A DNA stretch of 64,000 nt from Candidatus Acidiferrum typicum. GTDB taxonomy: Bacteria; Acidobacteriota; Terriglobia; Acidiferrales; UBA7541. Both the position numbers and the translations under genes were made by a program. Location: assembly GCA_002478115.1 (NCBI GenBank), contig DLMH01000136.1, positions 1 to 64,000 on the forward strand, given 5' to 3'. The notes beneath the pieces were generated by a model. The model saw only the letters and a list, made by a program, of their open reading frames with translations, was not told the origin of the DNA and searched no databases. This document shows, piece by piece, positions 25,279 through 34,060 of this stretch (the first letter of the stretch is position 1; the number at the start of each line of letters is the position of its first letter).

Positions 25279-26885
25279 TGGAACTCAGCGGCCATCTCCT
25301 TTCCGTACTGATCTTCTTCCCTGCTTTCGGGGCGCTTGCCCTCCTGCTGCTGCGCGGGGACGACCATCTCTGGATTCGCCGCCTCACGTTTGTTGTGTCG
25401 GTGGTCGAATTCGTTTTCTCACTTTTCCTGCTGCGCGCCGTTCCTATCAACGCTCCCGGTTACTCGCTGGTGGAGTTTGGCCACTGGATTTCCGCGCCGC
25501 CCATCAATTATCACCTCGGCGTGGACGGCATCAGCATGTTCCTGGTTATCCTCACGACCTTCCTCACGCCGATCTGTGTGCTCGCTTCCTGGCATGGCGT
25601 GCATCACCGCATCAAGGAATTCCACGTCACACTGTTGCTTCTGGAAGTCGGCGTGGTCGGTGTTTTCCTTTCGCTCGACCTGTTTCTCTTCTTCCTCTTC
25701 TGGGAGATCATGCTGATCCCCATGGCCTTCCTGATCGGCATCTGGGGCCACGAACGCCGCCTTTATGCCGCCATGAAGTTCGTGCTGTACACCATGGCCG
25801 GCTCGATCCTGATGCTTATCGGAATCATTTGGCTGTACAACGCCACCGGCTCGTTCGATCTGCCGGTCATCCAGCAGATGCTGCATGATGGAGTGCTCAC
25901 ACTCTCCACGCGCACGGAGATACTCCTCTTCCTCGCCTTTTTCCTGGCCTTTGCCATCAAGGTGCCGCTCTTCCCGCTGCACACCTGGCTGCCGGACGCG
26001 CACGTCGAAGCGCCCACTGCGGGCTCCGTGATCCTCGCGGGCGTGCTGCTGAAGATGGGCACTTACGGCATGATCCGCTTCTGCCTGCCGCTGTTTCCAG
26101 AGGCATCGCATCGCGCGGCGCCGTATGTTGCCGTGCTGGCGATCATCGGCATCATCTATGGCGCGCTGGTGGCGATGGTGCAACCCAACCTGAAGAAGCT
26201 TGTCGCCTACTCTTCCGTCAGCCACCTGGGCTTCGTCGTTCTGGGCATCTTCGCGTTCCAGAATATCTCCATGCAGGGCGCGGTCTTCCAGATGCTGGCG
26301 CACGGCGTTTCCATGGGCGCGCTCTTCCTGCTGGTCGGCATGCTGTACGACCGGCGGCATACCTTTGAAATTACCGAATACGGCGGCCTTTCCACTCCGA
26401 TGCCCCGCCTGGCGGCGTTTTTCCTCTTTGTCGTGCTGTCTTCGATGGGCCTGCCGATGCTGAACGGCTTCGTGGGCGAGTACCTCATTCTGCTTGGCAC
26501 CTACCTGGTGCACTGGAACTGGGCCGCCTGGGCCGCGACGGGTGTGATTCTCTCCGCATGCTATCTGTTGTGGTCCTACCAGCGTGTGTTCTTCGGCGAG
26601 GTGACACATCAGAAGAACTGCGCACTGCCTGATACGGATGCCCGCGAAAACTGCATACTGGTGACGGTGGTCATCGTGACTTTGTGGATGGGCATCGGCT
26701 CGCCGTTTTTCACGCGCCGCTTCGCCGTCCCTTGCCAGACCGTCCTTGAACAGATGAACCGCTCGTTTGCGCAAGAGGCGACACTGCCGGGATCCATTCC
26801 GAAAGCTGCAAAGCTCGATTCTTCCGGGCGCATCCTGGCCTCCACGGCGACGCCAACCTCTTCGGAAAGGTCTGGAACCCGCTAA
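25278..26885 (+). CDS. nuoM: NADH-quinone oxidoreductase subunit M (cluster 1)
   Basis: An antiporter-like proton-pumping subunit of 535 residues. LFFLFWEIMLIPMAFLIGIWG carries the essential Glu, FPLHTWLPDAHVEAPTAGSVILAGVLLKMGTYG the core motif, and LKKLVAYSSVSHLGFVVLG a conserved Lys. The C-terminus has ~60 extra hydrophilic residues (from about FAQEATLPGS) with no helix. The ATG at 25278 shares a base with the nuoL stop. nuoN follows directly. Confidence 0.94.
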   Translation: MELSGHLLSVLIFFPAFGALALLLLRGDDHLWIRRLTFVVSVVEFVFSLFLLRAVPINAPGYSLVEFGHWISAPPINYHLGVDGISMFLVILTTFLTPICVLASWHGVHHRIKEFHVTLLLLEVGVVGVFLSLDLFLFFLFWEIMLIPMAFLIGIWGHERRLYAAMKFVLYTMAGSILMLIGIIWLYNATGSFDLPVIQQMLHDGVLTLSTRTEILLFLAFFLAFAIKVPLFPLHTWLPDAHVEAPTAGSVILAGVLLKMGTYGMIRFCLPLFPEASHRAAPYVAVLAIIGIIYGALVAMVQPNLKKLVAYSSVSHLGFVVLGIFAFQNISMQGAVFQMLAHGVSMGALFLLVGMLYDRRHTFEITEYGGLSTPMPRLAAFFLFVVLSSMGLPMLNGFVGEYLILLGTYLVHWNWAAWAATGVILSACYLLWSYQRVFFGEVTHQKNCALPDTDARENCILVTVVIVTLWMGIGSPFFTRRFAVPCQTVLEQMNRSFAQEATLPGSIPKAAKLDSSGRILASTATPTSSERSGTR

Positions 26886-28355
26886 ATGACTCCTCCAGGC
26901 ACACAAGACATTCTTCGCGTTCTCCCGGAGCTCGCCTGGTGCAGCGCGGGTGTGCTGCTGATGCTGCTGCAGCCCTTCGTGAAGAACCGCCAGGCTCTCA
27001 CGTTCATCAGCATGCTCGGCGCGGCGGCGGGAACGCTGGTCACCTTCAAAGCAGCCTTCGGCGAAGGTTTCGGCGGCCTCGTGCAGTTCGACATTTTCAG
27101 CCTCTTCTTTCACTGGCTGATCGGCCTGGTGGCCTTTCTGGTGATTCTCGCGTCGGACTCCTATCTTGAGCGGGAGAACCTCGATGCCGCGGAATTCTAC
27201 GCCCTGATCCTTTTTGCCACTGCCGGGATGGGCGTGCTCGCTTCCGCGCAGGAACTCCTGACTGCCTTTATCGGCCTCGAGATGTCGTCGATTTCCAGCT
27301 ACATCCTCGCCGGGTACCGCCGCGATTCCATCAAATCCAGCGAGTCCGCCGTGAAGTATTTCCTTTTGGGCTCTTTCGCGACGGCATTTTTTCTCTACGG
27401 CATCGCGCTGGTTTACGGCGCCACCGGCTCCACGAATCTCAGAACTCTGGCCACCGCCGATCCTTCAAGCAATCTCGTCCGGCTGGGGCTGTCGCTGATC
27501 CTTGTCGGGCTGGGCTTCAAGGTAGCCGCCGCGCCCTTCCACGTGTGGACTCCGGACGTTTACGAAGGCGCGCCGACTCCGGTCACGGCGCTATTCTCCG
27601 CAGGCCCCAAAGCGGCCACGTTTGCGCTGCTGCTGCGCATCTTCGCTACGGTCCACGCGGCCACCGATTTCTGGTTCTGGGCCTTCTGGATTCTTGCGGC
27701 GCTGACCATGTTTGTCGGCAACCTCGGGGCACTGGTGCAGTCCAACATCAAGCGGCTGCTGGCGTACAGTTCCATCGCGCACGCCGGGTACATCCTGGTG
27801 GCGATGGCCGCGATCACCACGGCAAAGAACAGCGATTCCGGGCTGGACCCCGGCGCAGCCTATGCCGCCGTACTCTTCTATCTGCTGAGTTATTCGCTGG
27901 TTTCTGTGGGCGCCTTCACGATTGTTTCCGATTTGGGCGGGCAGGGCGAACGCTACGTCAACACGGATGATTTCGCGGGCCTGGGCACGCGCCAGCCCTT
28001 TGCCGCGGCTGCGCTGAGCGTGTTCCTGCTTTCGCTGCTCGGATTGCCCATCACCGCGGGGTTCTTCGGCAAGCTGTACATCTTCACCGCGGCCATCAAG
28101 TCCAAGCTCATTTGGCTGGCCATCCTGATGGCCATCAACAGCATCATCGGCGCCTACTACTACTTGCGCATCATCGTCGTCATGTACATGCACGAGTACA
28201 AGGGCAACGTGCCGGCCGACGCGCCTGCCAGCCTAAGCCCCACCGCCGCCATGGTGGTCATCGTTGCAGTGCTTGCCACGCTGTATCTTGGACTGGCACC
28301 CAATCACATCCTGGGCATCGTCCTCGACCCCAACTTGATCCTGTCCGGCCGCTAA
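26886..28355 (+). CDS. nuoN: NADH-quinone oxidoreductase subunit N (cluster 1)
   Basis: The third antiporter-like subunit, 489 residues, last gene of cluster 1. LTAFIGLEMSSISSYILAGYRRDSIKSSESAVKYFLLGS, KVAAAPFHVWTPDVYEGAPTPVTALFSAGPK and NIKRLLAYSSIAHAGYILVA are the family blocks with the expected Glu and Lys residues. The ATG abuts the nuoM stop (TAAATG). No terminator is evident in the ~400 nt that follow. Confidence 0.94.
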   Translation: MTPPGTQDILRVLPELAWCSAGVLLMLLQPFVKNRQALTFISMLGAAAGTLVTFKAAFGEGFGGLVQFDIFSLFFHWLIGLVAFLVILASDSYLERENLDAAEFYALILFATAGMGVLASAQELLTAFIGLEMSSISSYILAGYRRDSIKSSESAVKYFLLGSFATAFFLYGIALVYGATGSTNLRTLATADPSSNLVRLGLSLILVGLGFKVAAAPFHVWTPDVYEGAPTPVTALFSAGPKAATFALLLRIFATVHAATDFWFWAFWILAALTMFVGNLGALVQSNIKRLLAYSSIAHAGYILVAMAAITTAKNSDSGLDPGAAYAAVLFYLLSYSLVSVGAFTIVSDLGGQGERYVNTDDFAGLGTRQPFAAAALSVFLLSLLGLPITAGFFGKLYIFTAAIKSKLIWLAILMAINSIIGAYYYLRIIVVMYMHEYKGNVPADAPASLSPTAAMVVIVAVLATLYLGLAPNHILGIVLDPNLILSGR

Positions 28356-28753
28356 ACGAGCCTCGAGCGAAATCGGGAATCTGCCTTTCCGGCCGCTGTT
28401 TCTCTTGTAACTGTCAGCACAGCTCGACCCCATCTTGGCAACTCAAATAGCCCCCGTCATTCCGAACGGAGTCCGCCCAGTGAGGAATCTCTCTTCCGTC
28501 TTTCTCTTATCCGTTCTTCTCTGTGACGTCTGTGTAACCGTCCCTCTTCTCTTCGAACTCAGCGCACTGTGGCACAGTCACTCCTGACTGTGCTCTTGGG
28601 TTTCTCTTCTCTGCGAACCTCAGCGTCCCCGGCGTCTCTGCGTTATCTTTTCTCCTTCTCTCGTTACGGCCCCAGCTTTCCTGCCGAATCCTGGTATGGC
28701 GAATTGCAGGAATTGGGTATAACATGGCCGCGATTGCAAAAGGAGAGACGCTC
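28356..28753. other. Repeat-bearing gap between nuoN and the small lysine-rich gene
   Basis: No gene is supported here. It holds a diverged copy of the GTCATTCCGA..GAGGAATCT repeat near 28455-28490, the 35-nt repeat at 28567-28601, and T/C-rich text (TCTCTGCGAACCTCAGCG, CGTCTCTGCGTTATC) of a kind that recurs between genes in many bacteria and gives spurious ORFs on both strands. TATAAC near 28715 could be a -10 element for the next gene. Confidence 0.6.
28567..28601 (+). repeat. 35-nt palindromic dispersed repeat, copy 1
   Basis: Contains a perfect 9-bp stem, GCACAGTCA, loop CTCC, then TGACTGTGC (28572-28593). The full 35 nt recur identically at 58779-58813, 30 kb away, also between genes. 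REP-like; not followed by a T-tract, so not an intrinsic terminator. Confidence 0.85.
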
Positions 28754-28951
28754 ATGGCCAAAAAGGACAGACTCAAGGAAGTCAGCGTGAAAATCGGCAC
28801 CGCGATGGGCAAAGCGGACAAACAAGCCCGCAAGTTCAAGGAAGCGGGCGCGGTGGCCAAGGAAGAGCTTCAGGCCATTTCCAAGCAGATTGGCACGATG
28901 AAGAAGCAGTTGCAGAAGACCACCAAGCGCCTGAAAGACGCCTTGAGGTAG
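28754..28951 (+). CDS. Small lysine-rich helical protein, function unknown
   Basis: A 65-residue basic protein, MAKKDRLKEVSVKIG at the front and KKQLQKTTKRLKDALR at the end. It is almost free of prolines and aromatics and is predicted to be one or two long amphipathic helices or a coiled coil. It might bind nucleic acid, but no motif proves it. The ATG at 28754 is favoured over one at 28724 because AAAAGGAGAG lies 6-8 nt before it. It stands between the ends of the two convergent respiratory operons. I do not recognise the family. Confidence 0.6.
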   Translation: MAKKDRLKEVSVKIGTAMGKADKQARKFKEAGAVAKEELQAISKQIGTMKKQLQKTTKRLKDALR

Positions 28952-28985
28952 CGCCGGGCCCCGCGAGGTAAGTCTGCTCAGGCAC

Positions 28986-29021
28986 AAAAAAAATGGCCCG
29001 CTCGGGAATACCGAACGGGCC
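28986..29021 (-). terminator. Intrinsic terminator of the nuo2-atp operon
   Basis: On the minus strand GGCCCGTTCGG pairs with CCGAGCGGGCC (11 bp with one G-U pair, loop TATTC), followed by one A and eight T residues (28986-28993). It lies 23 nt after the atpE stop. The plus strand has no T-run, so it acts on the minus strand only. Confidence 0.9.
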
Positions 29022-29043
29022 AAGAAAAGAATGCCTGAATGGA

Positions 29044-29355
29044 CTACTTGACCTTGACGAACACGACGGCCAAGGTGAAAAGCGCCAGCGTCTCAATGAA
29101 AACGAGCCCCAGAATCATCGCCGTCTGAATCGAACCCGCCGCACCCGGATTGCGCGCCATTCCCTCGCAAGCCGATGAGGCGACCTTCGATTGTCCCAGT
29201 GCTCCGCCAAACGCGGCCAGGGCCATGCCAAATGCCGCGGCGATGAAAAGTGAGCTCTTTTCACCGTTTCCTGCTCCTGCAGCTTGTGCAAACGCCGCCG
29301 GTGCCAGCAACAGCACTGCTGCGAGCGCGATCAACATACCTGTCAGCTTCTTCAT
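29044..29355 (-). CDS. atpE: ATP synthase F0 subunit c with N-terminal leader
   Basis: The ring-forming rotor subunit. The 103-residue product has an extra N-terminal hydrophobic leader (MKKLTGMLIALAAVLLLAPAAFA, ~24 residues) before the two-helix hairpin. Helix 1 contains Gln55, the loop is ARNPG, and helix 2 is ILGLVFIETLALFTLAVVF with the ion-binding Glu88 followed by Thr89. A strong AAGGAGG precedes the ATG at 29355. It is the last gene before the terminator; atpB lies 89 nt upstream. Confidence 0.92.
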   Translation of the reverse strand: MKKLTGMLIALAAVLLLAPAAFAQAAGAGNGEKSSLFIAAAFGMALAAFGGALGQSKVASSACEGMARNPGAAGSIQTAMILGLVFIETLALFTLAVVFVKVK

Positions 29356-29444
29356 TACTGCCTCCTTATGAAATGCCGCCAGTTGGTGGTTCCCGGACCT
29401 GCGCCCTACAACCGGTCTCACACTGAAGCGGCGCAACTAACGCC

Positions 29445-30266
29445 TTAGTGCTCGTCCGCCGCGGCCATTCCGATATAAATCGAGGGCAGCACGGTAAACA
29501 CATAAGACTGAATGATGGACACAAAGATGTGCAAGGCGACGAAGAGCAACGGAATCAGCGCGGCTAGTATCCCAAAAGGAATCGCCAGCAGGAAACTCTT
29601 CTCGGCAGCCCAGGTGAACGGCTGAAGCAGTAGTCCCAGGAAAATCATATAAATCAGGTCGCTGGCGAAGATGTTCGCCCAGAGTCGAACCGTGAGGGAC
29701 AGCAGTCGCGCCGCGGCGCTAATCATCTCCACGGGGGCAATCAGCCACGACAGCCACCACACCGGCCCGGCAAATGTCTTTAAGTATCCAAACGGTCCGT
29801 GATGGCGCAAGCCCTGCCAATTGAAATAGAGGAAGGTGAGCAGTGCACAGCCCAGCGGCACGATGGGAAGGCTGCCACCGGTCGGCGAGCTGAATGCCGG
29901 GATCACACCAAGCAGATTTGCCAGCAGGACAAAGATGGATATAGAACCCGTGAACGCGATGAAACTGTCAGCATGATGCCCGGCGTTGACCCGCAGCACA
30001 TCCCTGATTCCAAAGCCGAGGCGGTTGGTCAAAAGTCCTTCCGCCATCTGCTGGAAGGTACCAGGGCGATCCACGGAAAGTCGCGAGCGCACAAGCAGCG
30101 CCAAAACCGTGCCAATGACAAGCACCAGGAAAGACATCACCACGTACTCTGGTATCGGCGCATCGTAATTTGCCGGCTGGACGCGGAGAGCATGAAGGAG
30201 CTGTAACGCCAAGGGGGCCAAGAGTCGGTTTACGAGCAGGGTGATATAACTTATGTGTTCTTCCAT
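29445..30266 (-). CDS. atpB: ATP synthase F0 subunit a
   Basis: The stator channel subunit, 273 residues. LLSLTVRLWANIFASDLIYMIFLGLLL contains the essential stator arginine in the TVRLWAN block (typically LRLFGN), and HIFVSIIQSYVFTVLPSIYIG is the last-helix signature with the conserved Gln. TGSISIFVLLANLLGVIPAF precedes them. atpI ends 3 nt upstream. The b subunit gene and the F1 genes are not in the window. Confidence 0.93.
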   Translation of the reverse strand: MEEHISYITLLVNRLLAPLALQLLHALRVQPANYDAPIPEYVVMSFLVLVIGTVLALLVRSRLSVDRPGTFQQMAEGLLTNRLGFGIRDVLRVNAGHHADSFIAFTGSISIFVLLANLLGVIPAFSSPTGGSLPIVPLGCALLTFLYFNWQGLRHHGPFGYLKTFAGPVWWLSWLIAPVEMISAAARLLSLTVRLWANIFASDLIYMIFLGLLLQPFTWAAEKSFLLAIPFGILAALIPLLFVALHIFVSIIQSYVFTVLPSIYIGMAAADEH

Positions 30267-30269
30267 GCC

Positions 30270-30686
30270 TCAGTCCACAGGACGCAGAATTTCATACAGA
30301 CTGGCTAAAGTCGCAGCGGCTCCCAGTGCGAACAGCCCCGCTATCATGCTCAAAATGGGAACGTTAAGAAATTTAAAGATAACATAGATGCTGAGGACTA
30401 TCAACCCGTAGCGAAACAGCGCTTTGAAATAAGTCGCTACCGGCACATGCACATTTTGTTGTGTAGCCTGAGCGGTTGCTGCCAGACCGAGAGCCTCCAC
30501 TCCTTGCCTAAGCCAGCGAAAACTCACCCAAGCGAGAACAGAGCCTATGAAAATTCCCGCGGCCCAGATCCACCTGTAAAGGAATCCCACGGGTGCTGCG
30601 ACAAGAACGCCGAGTATGAGTGTCAGCCTGGCGATGACGTTTTCGAAATTAAGGAAGCGCGGCCGCCTACTCTGTTGGCTTGCCAT
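30270..30686 (-). CDS. atpI: AtpI-like membrane protein of the ATP synthase operon
   Basis: 138 residues with about four hydrophobic helices (LTLILGVLVAAPVGFLY, IWAAGIFIGSVLAWVSF, YGLIVLSIYVIFKFL, ILSMIAGLFALGAAATLASL). This four-helix pattern directly upstream of atpB is that of AtpI, which assists F0 ring assembly. Sequence identity in this family is low, so the assignment leans on position. AGGAA upstream supports the ATG at 30686. It overlaps atpZ by 20 nt. Confidence 0.7.
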   Translation of the reverse strand: MASQQSRRPRFLNFENVIARLTLILGVLVAAPVGFLYRWIWAAGIFIGSVLAWVSFRWLRQGVEALGLAATAQATQQNVHVPVATYFKALFRYGLIVLSIYVIFKFLNVPILSMIAGLFALGAAATLASLYEILRPVD

Positions 30687-30942
30687 CGCTATTCCTGGTG
30701 GCACGGTGGAGCACGTCCCGCAATCCCGCGAAAAACCCGAGGCCTCCGACAACCAGCATTAAGACCGGGGTCGTGTGCAGCCAGCGATCCAGAAAATACC
30801 CGAGCCCGCCGCCGACCACCACAGCCCCCACGATCACAAACGGCAGCTCCATGGCCATGGCGAACTGCTGCGAAAACCCCTTGGCCTGCTTCTCCGCGGG
30901 AGTCAGTTGCTCTTCGCGATTATCGTTATGGTCCGAAGGCAT
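30667..30942 (-). CDS. atpZ: AtpZ-type small membrane protein
   Basis: A 91-residue protein with a charged N-terminus (SDHNDNREEQLTPAEK) and a two-helix hairpin ELPFVIVGAVVVGGGLGYFLDRWLHTTPVLMLVVGGLGFFAGLRDV. The GGGLGYFLDRWL and GLGFFAGL blocks are the AtpZ/AtpI-family signature. Its start overlaps the nuoN stop by 17 nt and its end overlaps atpI by 20 nt, which ties complex I cluster 2 and F0 genes into one translational unit. Confidence 0.85.
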   Translation of the reverse strand: MPSDHNDNREEQLTPAEKQAKGFSQQFAMAMELPFVIVGAVVVGGGLGYFLDRWLHTTPVLMLVVGGLGFFAGLRDVLHRATRNSDGKPTE

Positions 30943-32446
30943 AGCGTGCCAAGCGTGCGAACGGCTCAGGATACAACCCCGCGGCTAGAGTTACAAACAA
31001 CGTCGCGCCCAGCGCCACGGCTTCTGCGCTGCTCATGTGCGGCGCCGGCGCTTCGCCCGGCTTCTTCATCCAAGCATGCACGACCACGCGGAAATAGTAA
31101 TACAGCGCGGGCACAATATAGAGCGCCGCGATAACCGCCAACACCGGGTGATGCGATTCGATCAGCGCCTGAAAAATGAAATACTTTGCCATGAAGCCCG
31201 CGGTTGGCGGTATGCCTGCAAGCGACAGCATGAAAATCAGCAGCAACAACGCGGCCGCGGGGCTGCGCTGGTACAGCCCATCCAAATCGTCCAGTTCATC
31301 GCCGATCAGCCCGCGCTGGCGCATGACGATCACCACGGCGAACGCACCGATGGTCATGAACGCATACGCGATCAGGTAATACATTATTCCCACAAGGCCC
31401 GTCTCGTTCCACGCCACCAGCCCCAGCAGGACGTAGCCGACATGCGAAATCGAAGAGTACGCCAGCAGCCGCTTCATGTTGGTCTGCGTCAACGCCGCCA
31501 GGTTGCCCCACGTCAGCGAAGCGATCGCCACGCCAGAGATGATGTACACCCAGGTGGTTTGCGAATCCCCGAAGACGTTAATCATCAGCCGCAGCAGCAT
31601 CGCAAAACTCGCCGTCGTGGACGCCACGCTGACGTACGCGGATATGGGCGTGGGCGCTCCTTCGTACACATCGGGAGCCCACTGGTGGAAAGGCACCGCC
31701 GCCACTTTGAAGAACATGCCCGCGGCCACGGTGACAAACGCCAAGATCACCAGCCAATCGGTGATGCCGTGCGTGGAAGCGTACTCAAACCGGTGGCCCA
31801 GGATATTGCCAATCTCCGCGATATTCGTCGAACTGCTTACGCCATAAAGCAAAGAGAAGCCATAAGCGAGAATCCCGGTGCTGAACGCGCCCAGCAGCAG
31901 GTATTTCATCGCCGCTTCGTTGGAGCGCTTCTCGCGGCGCAGGAAGCCCACCATCGCGTAGAAGCTCAGCGCCATTGTCTCCAGCCCCAGGAAAAGCACG
32001 ATCAAGTCAATCCCAGAGGCCATGAACATCATGCCGATGCAGGAGAACAACAGCAGCGCATAATATTCGCCTTCCTGCTCCTTTTCGATGTTCAAGTATC
32101 GAATGCTGAGCAGAATCACCAGCGCGGTGGCGGCAAGAAAAATCATCGCGAAAACCAGGAAGAAGCCGTCCACGATCACGGAGTTGTGGAAACCGATCAG
32201 GACGGGCGGTCCCACTTGGCTGGCGCGGACATGCTGGTAGTTCACGAACTGCCGGTATAGGCCGAGGGCGCTCGCTGCCACGCCGATCAGGGCCAACGCC
32301 GCGTTCAGGTACTTCTCCCGCTTTTCCAGCAGAAAATCAAAAATCAGGATGCCCAAGGCAAACAGGAGCAGTTCCATCTGCGGCAAGATGACCAGGCCAT
32401 CGCCGTTGAAGTAATTCAGGATCGGGTCGAGAAAGGAAAAGTGCAT
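30926..32446 (-). CDS. nuoN: NADH-quinone oxidoreductase subunit N (cluster 2)
   Basis: A 506-residue antiporter-like subunit. LIVLFLGLETMALSFYAMVGFLRREKRSNEAAMKYLLLGA, KVAAVPFHQWAPDVYEGAPTPISAYVSVAS and NMKRLLAYSSISHVGYVLLG are the family blocks. It differs clearly from the cluster 1 NuoN, so this is not a recent duplication. nuoM ends 9 nt upstream; atpZ overlaps its 3' end. Confidence 0.94.
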   Translation of the reverse strand: MHFSFLDPILNYFNGDGLVILPQMELLLFALGILIFDFLLEKREKYLNAALALIGVAASALGLYRQFVNYQHVRASQVGPPVLIGFHNSVIVDGFFLVFAMIFLAATALVILLSIRYLNIEKEQEGEYYALLLFSCIGMMFMASGIDLIVLFLGLETMALSFYAMVGFLRREKRSNEAAMKYLLLGAFSTGILAYGFSLLYGVSSSTNIAEIGNILGHRFEYASTHGITDWLVILAFVTVAAGMFFKVAAVPFHQWAPDVYEGAPTPISAYVSVASTTASFAMLLRLMINVFGDSQTTWVYIISGVAIASLTWGNLAALTQTNMKRLLAYSSISHVGYVLLGLVAWNETGLVGIMYYLIAYAFMTIGAFAVVIVMRQRGLIGDELDDLDGLYQRSPAAALLLLIFMLSLAGIPPTAGFMAKYFIFQALIESHHPVLAVIAALYIVPALYYYFRVVVHAWMKKPGEAPAPHMSSAEAVALGATLFVTLAAGLYPEPFARLARYAFGP

Positions 32447-32455
32447 CGGCGTTCC

Positions 32456-34048
32456 TTACTTGACCTCCAGACTTGCCGGAGCGGAAGGCAGAACAACCGG
32501 CGCAGCGGGCGGCAACGCCCGATTGGCTTGCTCGTAAAAGTTCGGATTCACCTGCTGGACAATTTTCTCCACCGGCTTGTCGATGTAAGCGAAGAACGGC
32601 TTCGGATAAATGCCGATCCAGAACGCCAGGGCTACCAGCGGCAGCAGCACCGCATATTCGCGCAGGTTCAGGTCTGGCAGCGTCTTATTCACGTCGTGCG
32701 TCACGTTTCCAAACATCACGCGCTGGTACAGCCACAGCAAGTACGCGGCGCCCAGCACGATGCCCAGCGTGCCCCAAGCAGCCCAGGCTTTGTTCACCAC
32801 GAACGCGCCCTGCAAAATCGTAAACTCCCCGATGAACCCGTTGAGGATGGGCATGCCGAGTGAACTAAGCGTGATGATCAGATAGATCGCCGCGAAATTC
32901 GGCATCGGCGTGGCCAACCCGCCGAATTCAGAGATCAAGCGCGTGTGCCGCCGCTCGTAGAGCATGCCAACCAGCAAGAAGAGCGCGCCCGTGGAAATGC
33001 CGTGGTTGATCTGCTGCAGCACGCTCCCGGAAAGCCCTTGCGGCGTCAGCGCGAAAATTCCCAGCGTGCAGAAGCCCAGGTGGCTGACGGAACTGTACGC
33101 GATCAGGCGTTTCATGTCCTTCTGCATCAGGCAGACAATCGCGCCATAGATGATGCCGATCAGCGAGAGCACGATGAGGATATGAATGATCTTTGCGCGA
33201 AGGTGAGCATCCGCCGGCAGCAATGGCAGCGAGAAGCGCAGGAAGCCGTACGTGCCCATTTTCAATAAAACGCCGGCCAGAATGACGGAGCCCGCTGTTG
33301 GCGCTTCCGTGTGCGCATCCGGCAGCCAGGTGTGAAACGGAAACATCGGCACCTTAATGGCAAACGCGAAGAAGTATCCCCAGAAGAGCCAAACCTTCAG
33401 CGAATCGGGAAAATGCTGAGCCGCGGCCAGCAGCGCGGGCACGTCGAACGTCGGCACGCTCCCCGGCGCCTTTGCGGCATTGAAGTACAGCGCCAGGATG
33501 CCCAGCAGCATGATGACGGAGCCCGCCAGCGTGTACAGGAAGAACTTGATCGCCGCATACAGCCGCCGCTCGCTGCCCCACACGCCGATCAGGAAGTACA
33601 TGGGCACCAGCATCACTTCCCAGAAAACGTAAAACAGGAAAAAATCCAGCGACATGAAGACGCCCAGCATGCCCGTCTGCAGCAGAAGCAGCAAAATGTA
33701 GTATTCCTTCGTGCGCGTATGGATGGCGGTCCACGAGGAAGTAATCGCGATCATTCCGAGGAGGGTCGTGAGCATCACCAGCAGCAAGCTGATGCCATCA
33801 ATGCCCAGCGCGTACTTCGCGCCGATGGAAGGAATCCAGTTCGCGGTTTCGCGGAAAGCGTAGTCATTGCTGCCCACCGGGAAGTGAATCACCAGCGGCA
33901 CGGAAACCAGAAAACCGAGCACGCCAAAGAGATTGCCGACGGCGCGGTGGAGCATCGGCGCGTCCCGCGGAATAAACAGCAGGAGCAGCGCGCCCACCAG
34001 CGGGGTGAACAGCACCACGCTCAGGAGATGATCATGAAAAAGCCCCAT
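32456..34048 (-). CDS. nuoM: NADH-quinone oxidoreductase subunit M (cluster 2)
   Basis: A 530-residue antiporter-like subunit. LFYVFWEVMLVPMYFLIGVWGSERRLYAAIKF carries the key Glu; FPFHTWLPDAHTEAPTAGSVILAGVLLKMGTYG and MKRLIAYSSVSHLGFCTLG are intact. A ~20-residue insertion (FNAAKAPGSVPTF) follows the fifth-sixth helix region. Like its cluster 1 counterpart it has an extended hydrophilic, proline-rich C-terminus (about 35 residues). Confidence 0.94.
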   Translation of the reverse strand: MGLFHDHLLSVVLFTPLVGALLLLFIPRDAPMLHRAVGNLFGVLGFLVSVPLVIHFPVGSNDYAFRETANWIPSIGAKYALGIDGISLLLVMLTTLLGMIAITSSWTAIHTRTKEYYILLLLLQTGMLGVFMSLDFFLFYVFWEVMLVPMYFLIGVWGSERRLYAAIKFFLYTLAGSVIMLLGILALYFNAAKAPGSVPTFDVPALLAAAQHFPDSLKVWLFWGYFFAFAIKVPMFPFHTWLPDAHTEAPTAGSVILAGVLLKMGTYGFLRFSLPLLPADAHLRAKIIHILIVLSLIGIIYGAIVCLMQKDMKRLIAYSSVSHLGFCTLGIFALTPQGLSGSVLQQINHGISTGALFLLVGMLYERRHTRLISEFGGLATPMPNFAAIYLIITLSSLGMPILNGFIGEFTILQGAFVVNKAWAAWGTLGIVLGAAYLLWLYQRVMFGNVTHDVNKTLPDLNLREYAVLLPLVALAFWIGIYPKPFFAYIDKPVEKIVQQVNPNFYEQANRALPPAAPVVLPSAPASLEVK

Positions 34049-34060
34049 GCGGTTCGCCTT

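Noticed and set aside
25419..27113. 564-residue open frame on the minus strand across nuoM
   Set aside because: Rich in His, Gln, Arg and Glu with no family motif; it is the antisense of a membrane-protein gene with strong conserved motifs on the plus strand. GC-rich third positions keep such frames open.
28507..28860. 117-residue minus-strand frame in the gap after nuoN
   Set aside because: Its peptide (DNAETPGTLRFAEK) is the translation of a common intergenic repeat text and not a protein family.
31037..32260. 407-residue open frame on the plus strand across nuoN of cluster 2
   Set aside because: Antisense to NuoN, low-complexity HRQ content, no RBS.
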